NCBI RefSeq assembly: GCF_003855495.1
Contig: NZ_CP034088.1
Location: 1 to 64,000, forward strand
DNA: 64,000 nt
Direction of reading: 5' to 3'
Source: Methylocystis rosea
GTDB lineage: Bacteria > Pseudomonadota > Alphaproteobacteria > Rhizobiales > Beijerinckiaceae
In this document: positions 46,679-56,800 of the stretch, in pieces
Numbering within the stretch: position 1 is the first letter of the stretch
How the letters are laid out: every line of letters begins with the position of its first letter
Program-made: the position numbers and the translations under genes
The notes under the pieces: model-generated
Databases searched by the model: none
Told to the model about the DNA's origin: nothing
Seen by the model: the letters and a program-made list of their open reading frames with translations, nothing else

Positions 46679-47619
46679 CGGGTTTCCCCCTCCGTCGCCG
46701 CGTCTGTTATCCGAGCGGAGGCCAACTCCAGCAGTTCCGGGACCGCTTCCAGGTACCAATAGGTATGGGCGGGGTTCGCATGACCGAGCCACGTCGTGAG
46801 CTTGATCATCTCGCGGCCGACGTCCTTGCCCGACCGATACCAGCTCAGCATGGTACGCACCGCGAAGGTATGGCGAAGATCGTGGATTCGTGGTCCACGG
46901 CCGTGCCGAAGATAAGGCTGCCGCTTTCGCAGCCCGATCTGCTGGCATACATGCGCGAAGTTGTAGCGCGCACCGCAATCGCCAAGACGATGCCCCTCGC
47001 AGGTCACGAAGAATGCTTCCGGACTACGTCCGAGCAGCCGGTCCCGCTCGCGACCGTAGCTTTCCAGTCGCTGCACGACACTCAGGTCCAGCGGCAGCAA
47101 CCGCTCCTTGCCGAGCTTCCCCTGACGGACATGAAGCACGCCGGATTCGACATCGAGATCGGTAGGGTCGAGACCAAGAGCTTCGCTGATCCGAAGTCCG
47201 GTCACGGCGATCAGGCCGAAGAGCGTCGAGCAGGTCAGGCCACGCATGCCGTAGACCGATGGCAGTGTCAGCGCATGCTCGATAATCGCAACGATTTCGG
47301 CTTCACTATAGATATATGGATGCACGCGTTGAACGCGACCGGGCACCAGTCCCCGGGGCGGGGCTTCGTGCTTGGGGTCTATGCCATGCAACCATTCGGC
47401 AAATTGGCGAGCTACCCTGAAGCGTGTTGCCCGAGTTCCGGGACTGGCAGAGGGCAAGCTCTCGAGCCAGCGCATGATCAGGTTGGTATTGACGTACTTC
47501 ACGTCGTCGCGGTCGGCGAAGATGGCGAAGCGACGTAGTATCCGCTCATCCGTGCTCAGATCGGCACCGAGCTGCCTTCTGACGGTCAGGTAGCGGTCGA
47601 GTTCGGCAAGGAAGCTCAT
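46675..47619 (-). CDS. Tyrosine recombinase, second gene of RIT element 2
   Basis: The start at 47619 (MSFLAELDRYLTVRR) overlaps the previous stop by ATGA and gives 314 residues. Catalytic residues: Arg in TGLRISEALGL, Lys in RQGKLGKERLLPL, His-x-x-Arg in IHDLRHTFAVR, His in LGHANPAHT and Tyr in TYWYLEAV. The TYWYL pattern and order are shared with the middle gene of element 1. Confidence 0.92.
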   Translation of the reverse strand: MSFLAELDRYLTVRRQLGADLSTDERILRRFAIFADRDDVKYVNTNLIMRWLESLPSASPGTRATRFRVARQFAEWLHGIDPKHEAPPRGLVPGRVQRVHPYIYSEAEIVAIIEHALTLPSVYGMRGLTCSTLFGLIAVTGLRISEALGLDPTDLDVESGVLHVRQGKLGKERLLPLDLSVVQRLESYGRERDRLLGRSPEAFFVTCEGHRLGDCGARYNFAHVCQQIGLRKRQPYLRHGRGPRIHDLRHTFAVRTMLSWYRSGKDVGREMIKLTTWLGHANPAHTYWYLEAVPELLELASARITDAATEGETR

Positions 47620-48830
47620 CGTGCCACCTCCGCGACCGGCCAAGGCTGGGCTATGGAACGCAGGCCATCCGCATCAAGCTTCGCGTAGATCATCGTCGTA
47701 GCCCGCGATCGATGCCGCAGCAGATCGCCGATCTCTTCCAACGAGGCGCCGGCGCGAACCATGTTCGTCGCCAGGCTGTGGCGCAGAACATGCGATCCCA
47801 CGTAGGGTGTCGGCGGCTTCACGCCCGTCGCCGCGAACGCCTCCTTCAAAATGGCGTTGATGACTTGGCCGTCCTTGAACGGACGGTTTGGTGCCCGATG
47901 CGTCACGAACAGCGTGCGCGTGGTCGTTGAGGTTCGCTCCTCCTGTAGATACCGGATGATCGCTTCGCCCACGTCTGGCGGGATCGGCAGTCGGTCATGG
48001 CGCTGCCCTTTTCCGCGAACCAGCAGTTCACCGGCGCGCCAGTCTATGTCATCCAGCTGGATAGCGATGACCTCTGGCGCGCGCAGGCCAAGGCGTGCCA
48101 TCAGCAACAGCATTGCGTAGTCCCTGGAGCCATGCCGTGGATTGGTGCGCACCGAGGCCAGAACGGCCTCTACCTCACCCGGCGACAGATAGCGAGGGAG
48201 CCTTGCACCCCAAGGTTTGTGAGCCCTGGGGACGCACAGCGATAGATTTGTGGTCGTGAGGCCCTGTGCGAACAGATACTGGAAGAAGCTGCGCAGATGC
48301 GTTGCTGGTGTCTTGTCGCGGAACGGGCGCTTGAGAAGGTGCTCCATAAACGCCACGACATCCCGGGCATTCAGCGTCGGCAAATCGAGCATATGGTCGC
48401 CGAAGCGATGATGGAGAAAGCGATCCGCGAAGCGGAGTACATGATAGACCGAGCGAGGGCTGAGGCCGCGCTGCCGCAGAAGATAGGTTTCGAAGTTGCC
48501 AAGCAGTACGTGGCGTTCGGCCTGCGCGGGCGTAAGTGGTGGTCGTGTCGCCACTCCTATCTCAATGAGGTGCGCAACGAACAGCCTGGCAAGATTGGGA
48601 GTCTTGACCTGGCTCTTTGGTGTGGCCGGCAACCGCCGCCCCAACGCGACAGCAAGGTCTGGAGTCAACGCTGACGGCGCAATGCCCTCGGCTTCGAGCA
48701 AGCGACCGAAGCGTCGAAGCAGGTAGCGGTAATTCGTCAGGGTCTCGGGTTTGTAGTTTCTGGATGAAAGGCTTTCCTCGAACGATGCGAAGTAGGTATC
48801 GAGGCAGGTAGTCTGGTCGGATATTTCCAT
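47616..48830 (-). CDS. Tyrosine recombinase, first gene of RIT element 2
   Basis: This 404-residue integrase has two core-binding-like N-terminal segments and a catalytic domain with Arg in LGLRAPEVIAI, Lys in VRGKGQRHDRLPI, His-x-x-Arg in SHVLRHSLATNM, His in LRHRSRATT and Tyr in IYAKLD. It lacks the duplicated Cys motifs of the first recombinase in element 1. The three genes are translationally coupled by short overlaps. Confidence 0.92.
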   Translation of the reverse strand: MEISDQTTCLDTYFASFEESLSSRNYKPETLTNYRYLLRRFGRLLEAEGIAPSALTPDLAVALGRRLPATPKSQVKTPNLARLFVAHLIEIGVATRPPLTPAQAERHVLLGNFETYLLRQRGLSPRSVYHVLRFADRFLHHRFGDHMLDLPTLNARDVVAFMEHLLKRPFRDKTPATHLRSFFQYLFAQGLTTTNLSLCVPRAHKPWGARLPRYLSPGEVEAVLASVRTNPRHGSRDYAMLLLMARLGLRAPEVIAIQLDDIDWRAGELLVRGKGQRHDRLPIPPDVGEAIIRYLQEERTSTTTRTLFVTHRAPNRPFKDGQVINAILKEAFAATGVKPPTPYVGSHVLRHSLATNMVRAGASLEEIGDLLRHRSRATTMIYAKLDADGLRSIAQPWPVAEVAR

Positions 48831-49069
48831 TTCTTGTGCTCCATGTTGTTTGGAGCGATAATCTTCACGCCAATGCCGTATCTTTTGACCAACTTTCGGC
48901 AGCTTGCGACACCGAAGCCGCCGTTCGGGCCGTGTGGGGTCTAATGGGCAACTGGCGCAACCTTCGAGAGGTGCGCCGGGACCGACTTCTCTAGCGTCTT
49001 TTCAGTTGCCGGCCGCAACCTTTGCGACGACTCTGCTCGTGCAAAGAATCACCGCTAAGAGGATCGGTC

Positions 49070-49906
49070 TTGAAGATCGCCGCCGCGCAAACCGTTGTTT
49101 CGAGGAATGTGCGCGCCAACGGCGCAACCATTCGCCAGATGATCACCGACGCGGCTGCCGAGGGCGTGCAGCTGATCGTCTTTTGCGAAGGCGCGCTTTC
49201 GGGTTACGCTAAGGCGCAGATTGCCAGTCCCGATGACTGGGCGTCGTTCGATTGGGCGGCGCAGGAGGCCGAATTACGCGACATTGCCGCGCTTTGCGGG
49301 CAGCGCGGTATCACCGCCGCCGTGGGTGGCGCGCATCGGCTCACCGTCACGCCGCGGCCGCACAACAGCCTATATGTTTTCTCGCCTTCCGGGGCGTTGC
49401 TGACGCGCTATGACAAGCGGTTGCTCTCGCACAGCGAGGTCAGCGACTGGTACACGCCGGGCTCGGAGCCAATCACCTTCGCGATCGGCGGCTACCGGTT
49501 CGGTTGTGCGATCTGCATCGAGTCGCAGTTTCCGGAGATTTTTGCCGAATACGAAGAGATGGGCGTCGATGCCGTGCTCTTCGCCTCCTACGGCATACCG
49601 GAGCATTTCCAGATCGCAATGCGCGCGCATGCGGGATTGAACTGCATCTGGATCGCCGGCGCCACGGCCGCGCGGAAAGCACATGAATGCCCCGCCGGCA
49701 TTATCGGGCCGGATGGCGTGGTTTCGGCGGCGTGTCCGGCCGTGGCGGAATTTGGTTTTGCCGTGGCGACCCTCGACCGTGATAACCCGGCCTATGATGT
49801 GCCGCTAAACAAGGCGCGGCCCTGGCGCGCCAAAGCGCGGGCAGGCAATATCTATCGTGAGCGGTCGGTCGATGATCTGAGAAGCGCGCGCCGAGGCGAG
49901 TACTGA
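49070..49906 (+). CDS. Carbon-nitrogen hydrolase (nitrilase superfamily), passenger gene
   Basis: I start at the TTG at 49070, six bases after AAGAGGA, because the protein then begins LKIAAAQTVV, the normal nitrilase-superfamily opening. An ATG at 49022 would add an odd 16-residue leader. The 278-residue product shows the Glu-Lys-Cys triad: Glu in FCEGALSGY (near 40), Lys in RYDKRLLSH (near 116) and Cys in GCAICIESQFPE (near 148). It should hydrolyse an amide, nitrile or carbamoyl substrate that cannot be named from sequence. It lies inside RIT element 2, divergent from the recombinases, and so is mobile with it. Confidence 0.85.
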   Translation: MKIAAAQTVVSRNVRANGATIRQMITDAAAEGVQLIVFCEGALSGYAKAQIASPDDWASFDWAAQEAELRDIAALCGQRGITAAVGGAHRLTVTPRPHNSLYVFSPSGALLTRYDKRLLSHSEVSDWYTPGSEPITFAIGGYRFGCAICIESQFPEIFAEYEEMGVDAVLFASYGIPEHFQIAMRAHAGLNCIWIAGATAARKAHECPAGIIGPDGVVSAACPAVAEFGFAVATLDRDNPAYDVPLNKARPWRAKARAGNIYRERSVDDLRSARRGEY

Positions 49907-49986
49907 GCCGAGCGTGTTCGATTCGCGCTATCGTCTAAACCGCAACGTCCGCTTTCCACCCCCATACTCGCCGTTCCTGATGGCGC

Positions 49987-50058
49987 GGATTATGCCGAAC
50001 TGCCGCATGGGCAAAAGCAGGGGTGAAAGCCGCCAGGCTCGGCCATGCGGCATAATCC
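49987..50058. repeat. RIT element 2 right terminal inverted repeat
   Basis: Partner of 45617-45687. Beyond it, 50059-50072 holds a further CGGCATAA copy directly before the TGCGTC junction hexamer. Confidence 0.8.
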
Positions 50059-50072
50059 AGTTCGCGGCATAA

Positions 50073-50701
50073 TGCGTCAGCTCGTGCATGAGCGTCGCAT
50101 AGAAGGCCTCGCCTGCGGACATGCTCTCGCTGCCGGCGAAGCGGATGCGATCGGGCATGAGGATGTCATCGGTCGAAGGACGGTAACAGGCCTTCGTGCC
50201 GGACTCGGTGACGCGGGCGCCGGTAGCGGCAAGGAAGCGCTCGGCCTCATCGATCGGAGAGAAGAGGGGAGTGGCGGGAAGCGTCTCCACGGGCGCCGCG
50301 TAGCCCTCCACCTGGTCGGCGTTGAAGACATAGCTCGCGCGCGCGAACAAGCGCTCGGACGTCTCGGACTCGGTAGGGACCTCTCGGTCGGTCTCGACGG
50401 TGAAGGTCTTATAGAAGACGACGAGCGAGGATTTCTCGCCCTTCCGGACCTGACAGCCCTTCTCCCGCCACTGGCGATACGTGCCCCAGATGGGCTGGGC
50501 GTAGCCCTGATGCAGGGCGGCCACCCAGAGGGCGAGGACATTGACGCCGTTATAGTGCTTGCCTGATGCGATATTGCGCGGGCGGCCGGACGCGCCGCCA
50601 CGGTTCCACGGGAGCCGGAATTCGCCTGCGCCTTCTTCGATGGCGGCGACGATGCGGCTGGTGATTTCCTGATGGATGTCTAGTTTGGGTTCGCGGGACA
50701 T
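50073..50701 (-). pseudogene. N-terminal part of an ArdC-type antirestriction protein, disrupted by RIT element 2
   Basis: The start at 50701 (MSREPKLDIHQEITSRIVAA) opens a typical ArdC ssDNA-binding N-terminal domain with NYNGVNVLALW-like features (HYNGVNVLALWVAALHQGYA, WGTYRQWREKGCQVRKGEKS) and the zincin HExxH in LMHELTH. Native sequence ends within that motif's last His codon region and the present frame runs on into the element to 49928. ArdC proteins shield incoming conjugative DNA from type I restriction. The zinc site is incomplete without the 45300-45576 piece, although the ssDNA-binding part is retained. Confidence 0.87.
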
Positions 50702-51044
50702 GCGGCTTTCCTCTTCGGTTGGTCGGCCGCGACCGCCGCGACCTGATCGGTCGCCGAAGAGGCAGGGGGCAGCACAGTGCCGCACCCGCAGGGCTGAAAC
50801 GAAGAGGAAGACGGCAACGCCGTTGCGGCGCGGGGATCCGCCTGCCAGGCATAGACCGATGAGTCAGGGCGGACGGCGCGGAGGAGCGCGAAGAGAAAAC
50901 GGAAGGGCGTCTGCGAGCAGCGCGAGGGCCATGAAGGAAAGACGCGCTATCGGCGCGCGCTCAACGCTCAGCGACACACGAGGAAGACCTTTTTCGCGAA
51001 GGGAACCCGGTAGCTTCCGCGCCTGACGGCCCATTCGCGGTTGG
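50702..51044. other. Intergenic region between ardC remnant and GmrSD-like gene
   Basis: About 340 bases with no credible gene. The minus-strand promoter for the ardC remnant should lie here. Frames present are Arg/Ala/Pro-rich shadows. No terminator hairpin or repeat stood out. Confidence 0.4.
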
Positions 51045-52919
51045 TCAGCGTTGCCAAATCTGAAGCGCACGAGCAACGAGTTGCTCGCCGCGTGTGATCA
51101 CTTCCTGCTCGCTCCACTCTGGCGTCTCGGCAAGGCTCTGATTGATCGGCAGCAAAGAGTGCGCCATCAAAGCGGGGCGCTTTTCGCTCCAGCCGAGATT
51201 GGACTGCGCGGCATTCAGGCCTGTGCTCAAGATCGTGAAATTGCCAAGCGTGTGAATGAGCGTTTCGCGCTTGCGCGTGGCAGCGGCTCTGGGGTCCTGC
51301 TCGTCTGCCTCGTAAAGCTCGAAAAGGTCCATGCCCTTCGATCCGTCCAACAGAGGCCAGTTAGTGACCCAATTCTGCGGCATGATGTGTTCGACCGAAA
51401 GAGTGGTTTGGAACTCGATCGCCTCGGACTTGGACGACATGAAGGTTTGGTTGAGGCGTGAGAACAGGTGTACGAGCTTCGGGTTATTGAGCGGTCCGTA
51501 AAGTGGCTTATGAAGCCAGGCCTCGCGGAAGGCTGTGTTGTCCGGCCATACGCCGGATTCGCCTGTCTGGGCCATCAGAAGCTCGCGTAATTTCGCCGCC
51601 GAAAACCCGTCTTTTCTGAGGTTCCTAGTAAGGGCGAGAAAGATGCGATTATAGTTTTTCGTGCCGAGATTGCAGACAGCGCGGCGAAGCAAATAAGACT
51701 CAAGGGTGCGAGAAATGTCCTGCCATTCCGTGTCCGGCAGGTCGGTGCCCATCAATGCCAGCAGCAATGGATAGGTGGTTCGGATGTCGAAAGCGTCGAG
51801 GAATGTGCATAGGTCGTAGATCACGTCGCCCTTTTCAGGGACGATGATGCGCCGGAAGTAACCTCCATGCCTGGAAAGTGCGTCCAGTTCAGCCGCAACA
51901 TTGGGGAACGGCTTGGCGGTTTCGATCCAGTGCCTGTATTCGAGATAAAGATGCTTGATAGGAATGTCCTGCCCTTGGTAGCAGGCAAGAAAATGCTGCA
52001 TAAAAAGGTCGCTGCGCGGTCGGTTCAAGCGACCTTGTTTAACCTCTTCGCGCCAGAACTCATCGTCGAAGCTCGCCCAATATTTTTTATAGGCATCCTC
52101 GACGTTCATGCCCTCGCGGGACGCACGGAAGAAAATGTAGTTTCGTAGCAAATCGGCGGGAAGCAGTGGCTCGCCGCGTGCGTTCAAGGTCTCGAAAATG
52201 ACCTGCGGGTCATCGTCTTTTTGCAGGTCGATTACGACGACCATAAGCGCATTGCGGAGCGTCTGGAAGCATTCATCTATCCTGCTACTCAAGGGGAAGT
52301 CTGCGGCAAGGGGCGGCTCTCCGTCCTCGCCAAGAAAGAACTCCTTCAGCGCATCGAAAAAGAACAGATATGCCTCGACCATACGCGGCCTCGGATCGGG
52401 CTTCCGCGCATAGGGACGGCGACGAAGGGGATGGTGCTTTAATAGTTCGGCACGGGAGCGTGATGCGATAACGTCGATGAATTGCGGGCGGTCGAGTTGA
52501 GTGGGCCAGACTTTGAAGCAATCAACGGCCTCGTCTGCCATCATTCCGGTGTTGAAGAGAAACTTGTCGCACTCTTCTGCAAGTTTTTCGCACTCCTGTT
52601 CGCGGCAAAGATCGCGATAAGCAGAGAGGAAAATTTGAAGTGTTGTGAGCCGTTGCTGACCGTCGATCACTTGCCTAAGCACGACATGGCCGGTCGGGGT
52701 TTGCTTCTGATCCAGAACCATTGCGCCGAGGAAATGATTGGGCGCATCCTTTCGACCTTCGAGCGCTTCGGTGAATTTGCGTTCGATGTCTTCCCAAAGA
52801 GGAAGCCACTTGTCTTCTCCCCACACATATTGCCTCTGGAATAACGGCACTTCGAGGCGTTGCTTGGCGTCGAAAACAGCGAGCAGAGAAGACTTATGAA
52901 CGTCCATGAGCAATCCCAT
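51045..52919 (-). CDS. DUF262/DUF1524 protein, GmrSD-like type IV restriction enzyme
   Basis: From the ATG at 52919 the product has 624 residues (a start at 52907 is also possible). The N-terminal DUF262 (ParB/Srx-like NTPase) domain has VPLFQRQYVWGEDKW near residues 25-40 and QVIDGQQRLTTLQIFL near 80-95. The C-terminal DUF1524 His-Me-type nuclease has SVEHIMPQNW near residue 509 and HTLGNFTILSTGLNAAQSN. GmrSD enzymes use nucleotide hydrolysis to cut modified (for example glucosylated) phage DNA. It lies about 200 bases after the type I operon on the same strand and may be an independent unit. Confidence 0.85.
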   Translation of the reverse strand: MGLLMDVHKSSLLAVFDAKQRLEVPLFQRQYVWGEDKWLPLWEDIERKFTEALEGRKDAPNHFLGAMVLDQKQTPTGHVVLRQVIDGQQRLTTLQIFLSAYRDLCREQECEKLAEECDKFLFNTGMMADEAVDCFKVWPTQLDRPQFIDVIASRSRAELLKHHPLRRRPYARKPDPRPRMVEAYLFFFDALKEFFLGEDGEPPLAADFPLSSRIDECFQTLRNALMVVVIDLQKDDDPQVIFETLNARGEPLLPADLLRNYIFFRASREGMNVEDAYKKYWASFDDEFWREEVKQGRLNRPRSDLFMQHFLACYQGQDIPIKHLYLEYRHWIETAKPFPNVAAELDALSRHGGYFRRIIVPEKGDVIYDLCTFLDAFDIRTTYPLLLALMGTDLPDTEWQDISRTLESYLLRRAVCNLGTKNYNRIFLALTRNLRKDGFSAAKLRELLMAQTGESGVWPDNTAFREAWLHKPLYGPLNNPKLVHLFSRLNQTFMSSKSEAIEFQTTLSVEHIMPQNWVTNWPLLDGSKGMDLFELYEADEQDPRAAATRKRETLIHTLGNFTILSTGLNAAQSNLGWSEKRPALMAHSLLPINQSLAETPEWSEQEVITRGEQLVARALQIWQR

Positions 52920-53117
52920 GAAAAAGGGTAGCCTTGGCGGAGAGGATAGCTTCGCCGGAGAAGCGGTCAATCGGAAAAGGCAAGTTTCTGACGGGTCGTG
53001 CCGTTACGCGTTGACGCTAGAGTGCGCGTACACCGAAATCCCCTCAGCAAATTCGCTCGAACCTCTCATGCGCTCGCCCCGGCTGCGAAGCAGAAAGGGA
53101 ACCGGGGGGTACGGTAG

Positions 53118-53834
53118 TCACGCCATCATCCGCTCCAGTCGGTCCTTTCGTTTGCGCCAATCAGGCAGAGTTCGATCCAGAAGAGCAAAAAAAGCCTGGC
53201 CATGGTGAGGCTCGGCCATGTGGCAAAGCTCATGGGTGATGACGTAATCGATCGCATCGATTGGGGCGTGAACCAGGCGACGATTCAGTATCAGCCGACC
53301 CGCCGTCGTCATCGAACCCCAGCGCTGCGGCAAGTGCCTGACGACAAGCGCGATAGGGGTAAAGGTTTCCGGCACCGGAAAGCGGTCGACTGAGACGGCG
53401 AGACGCTCGGCAAACTTGACCTTCGCACGCTCACGAAACCAACTCTCTACGATCTCCTGTGTCACCTGCGAATTCTTGGGACGAGGGGAATGCACAAGAA
53501 GGGAGCCTCGTGTAACGGAAACGCGCTGCTGGATATTTTCGATTATTTTCAGGCGGTATTGACGACCAAGATAGAGGTGGGTTTCTCCCGCGACATAGAG
53601 GCGCTCAGGCGTCCTGGGGATAAACTGCATGAAATATCGCTTTTGCCGCAGTATCCAGGCAGCGCGCTTGCGCAGCCTTGTTTCGACAGCCTCGATTGAC
53701 GCATCGAGCGGAGCCACAACAGAAACGGTCATATCCGGCTCGACGGCGATTTCGAGCGTTCTTCTGGGCCGCCGTTCGAGGGTGCATATAATCCGGTGCT
53801 CCCCATACTCGATGAAAATTTGCTCGCGCATCAT
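53118..53834 (-). CDS. DUF45 (YgjP-type) M48-like metallopeptidase
   Basis: The 238-residue protein contains the zincin motif HELCHMAEPHHGQAFF at about residue 199 on, with the third ligand region downstream, as in the YgjP/DUF45 family. The first half is beta-rich (IICTLERRPRRTLEIAVEP). Genes of this family are often the last gene of type I restriction operons, but their role there is unknown. Regulated proteolysis of HsdR is one speculation. Its start overlaps the hsdR stop by four bases. Confidence 0.88.
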   Translation of the reverse strand: MMREQIFIEYGEHRIICTLERRPRRTLEIAVEPDMTVSVVAPLDASIEAVETRLRKRAAWILRQKRYFMQFIPRTPERLYVAGETHLYLGRQYRLKIIENIQQRVSVTRGSLLVHSPRPKNSQVTQEIVESWFRERAKVKFAERLAVSVDRFPVPETFTPIALVVRHLPQRWGSMTTAGRLILNRRLVHAPIDAIDYVITHELCHMAEPHHGQAFFALLDRTLPDWRKRKDRLERMMA

Positions 53835-56800
53835 CCTGGGAACCGTGCGCGAGCAAGATCCATGATTTTCTGCTCAAGCTCGTCCATTGTCTCTACCGTC
53901 AGAGTGATGCCCATCTCGTCGCGCAGCACATCGAAGAAGTAATCGTCGATGGCGTTTCGCATGGCGTTCTGAGCCATTTCGTTCGACCAGACATCGACGA
54001 TGTGGTGCTGCTTGACGATCTCGATGATGGCGAGGGCCACTTGCGCCGTGTGCTCTTCGTCGAGCGGCGTGCCGCCGGCGAATGTGAGCCGACCATTGAG
54101 AAGCCCGTGGAAGGCTTGACCGTCTTCATCGCCTTTGAGGATTTCGGGAACGCGTTGCCCGCGATCTTTGCGAGCGATTTTGCTCGCCAAGTCGATCACC
54201 CTTTGCAGGTAGTCCTTCTCCGATAGTCGCTTGGCGCGATACTCGCGGATGGTCTCTTCCAGCAATTCAGAGAACCGCCGGTAAAAGGACGGGTCTTCCT
54301 CCATTTTCTCGGTGATGACGCGGCGGGTCGCGCTGGCAATACGATCCGCCTTTGACGCCTGGGAAACGCCCTGTTCCTCTACAACGGCTTGAAGCGCGCC
54401 GGGATCATTGATATTCACCAGTTCGATGATCGTTTCAGCGGGCATGGCGACGACGTGATCGTCGAGCAATTTCTGGATTTTTGGCTCGAACTCCTTCACG
54501 TCTACGGTTTCCTGATAGCGCAGCTGGACGGATCGCTTCAGCTCCGTGAACTGTTTCCAATCCCGCTTCAGGGCGTCGATCTTCTGCTGATCGGACACGT
54601 CAAGCAATTTATCGGACGACAGCGAGATATGAAGGCAGCGACTGAATGCACGCAGACGGGCGTAGAAGTCTTGGCGAATAGCCTTGTCGGAGAGGAATTG
54701 CTCGAACTGCTCCATGTCCTTCTTGTTGCGCACGGGCTTGAAGAGGTCCCACAGCTGTTCGTGAAGCTGGGGGAGCTTCCTGATTTCCTCACGCACGTCA
54801 TGCACGGTGCCGGCAAGATCGGCCGCGTCATACCCGTCGAAGGCACTGTAAGTAGAGAGAGCGCTGTCGAGCTCACCAAGGAGTCCCTCGTAGTCGATAA
54901 TGAAACCGAACTCCTTCTCGGTTCCTTCCTCCTCGAAGAGACGATTCACGCGGGCGATGGCTTGTAAGAGATTGTGTTCCCGAAGCGATTTGCAGACATA
55001 AAGTACGGTGTTTCGGGGCGCGTCAAAACCCGTGAGGAGCTTCGATACGACAATCAGGATTTCTGGATCGCCCGATCCATTAAAAGCGTCGATTATCTGT
55101 CGATTATACTCGTCCTCGGTCTTGTAGCGCGCCATCATTCGGCCCCAGAAAGCCTTGACGAGGTCGCGCGATTCCTTGTCGATGTCCTCATTGCCTTCAT
55201 TATCATCGGGCGGCGAGATGATGATCTCGCTGGTGACGTGGCCGATTTCGTCAAGGACCTCTTTGAAGCGAACAGCCGCCGCTTTGGACGGGGCAACTAG
55301 CTGGGCCTTGAAACCCGTGCCCTGCCAATGCTGACGAAAATGCTCAGATATGTCGAAGGCCTTGGCGCGGATCGCCTGTCCCGTCTTGGCCAGCACGTCC
55401 ATGCGTGAGAACTTGCGCTTGAGGTCGGCCTTCTGCTGGTTGGACAGCCCTTCGCTGATTTTCTCGAACCAGCGGTCGATCACATCGCCCGTGATCTGCT
55501 GTTCGACGAGGCGGCCCTCATAAAGCAACGGGACAACCGCCCCGTCTGCAACAGCTTCGTCGATCGCGTATTTGTGGATCAGCCCGCCGAAGGTCGAAAG
55601 GGTGTTTTTGTCCTTCTTCATAAGCGGGGTGCCGGTGAAGCCTAGATAGCAAGCCTTGGGCAAAAGGCGGCGCATTTTCGTGGCGAACTGGCTGTGGCCG
55701 CCATAGCGCCCCGTCTGGGTGCGATGGCTTTCATCAACGAGCACAAACACATTGGCGTCGGTGTCGGGTATCTCTGGACCACGCAGCGCCGTGTCGAATT
55801 TGTTGATGATCGTCGTGACGAGGCTAGCGCGGTTTCGGATCAACCCAACTAGGTGCGAACCACTCGTTGCGCGGACCGGCTCAAGTTCGCAGGACTTGAA
55901 CGTGTCCTTGATCTGCTTGTCCAGGTCGTCGCGGTCCGTGACAATGACGATCCGAGGATTGGAAATGGCCGGATCGAGCGCGAGGGCGCGGCCGAGCATC
56001 ACCATGGTGAGCGACTTACCCGAACCCTGCGTATGCCAGATGACGCCCCCCTTGCGGACACCGTTCATATCGAACTGCTTGACCCGCTCGACCGCCTTAC
56101 GGATGCCGAAGAATTGCTGGTGACGAGCAACCTTGCGCATCCCCCCGTCAAAGACGGTGAAGCGGCGGATGAGGTCGAGCAACCGCTCGGGACGGCACAG
56201 CGCATAGATGGCGCGGTCCTGGGCTGTGACTGCCCGCTCGCCCTCGCTCGCCAGGGCCTCGAAAAAGGGCCGCGCGTTCGCGAAATCTCCCGAAAAGACC
56301 TTGTCCTTTTCGGCGCATGAAAGGCCGCGGTTGGCAACCAAGGCGATCTGCGCGTCAGTGTCTTCGTCCTCGCGCCAGGACTGCCCGAACTTCTGGGGCG
56401 TGCCGACGGTCGCGTAGCGGGCCTCCCCCCGGTTCATCGTCATCAGGAGCTGCGCGAAATGAAACAGCTGCGGGATGTTGTCCTCGTTCTGGTATCCGAT
56501 GAGCTGGCTCGTCGCCCTTTTCAGGCTTTCCGTGGGGCGCTTGTTCTCGATCACCAGAAAGGGGATGCCGTTGACGAAGGCAACGATGTCGCAGCGCTTC
56601 GTCTGGGTGCTCGCGGTGCGTTCGACCGCATATTCGGCCGTCACATGGAAGCTGTTGTTGGCTGGATTCTCCCAGTCGATAAAGCGGAAGGAATAGCTTT
56701 TCGAGTCGCCGTCGATGGTCTTGGTGATCGTGGTGCCGAGCACCAGCGTGTCATAGATGTCCTGATTGGTTCCGCGCAGGCCCTTGAGCCGGTCGGGCGT

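Larger units (their letters stand above)
45571..50078 (-). mobile_element. RIT element 2 (recombinase-in-trio) with passenger gene, inserted in ardC
   Basis: Three overlapping tyrosine-recombinase genes on the minus strand, a plus-strand nitrilase-family gene and two imperfect terminal inverted repeats make up the element. It is flanked by the direct hexamer TGCGTC (45571-45576 and 50073-50078). Removing the element with one hexamer restores the ArdC reading frame. In a circular form the ends would read CGGCATAA, TGCGTC, TTATGCCG: 8-bp inverted arms around a 6-bp core, as expected for a tyrosine-recombinase site. The octamer TTATGCCG or its complement occurs about eight times in the two ends. 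Confidence 0.87.
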
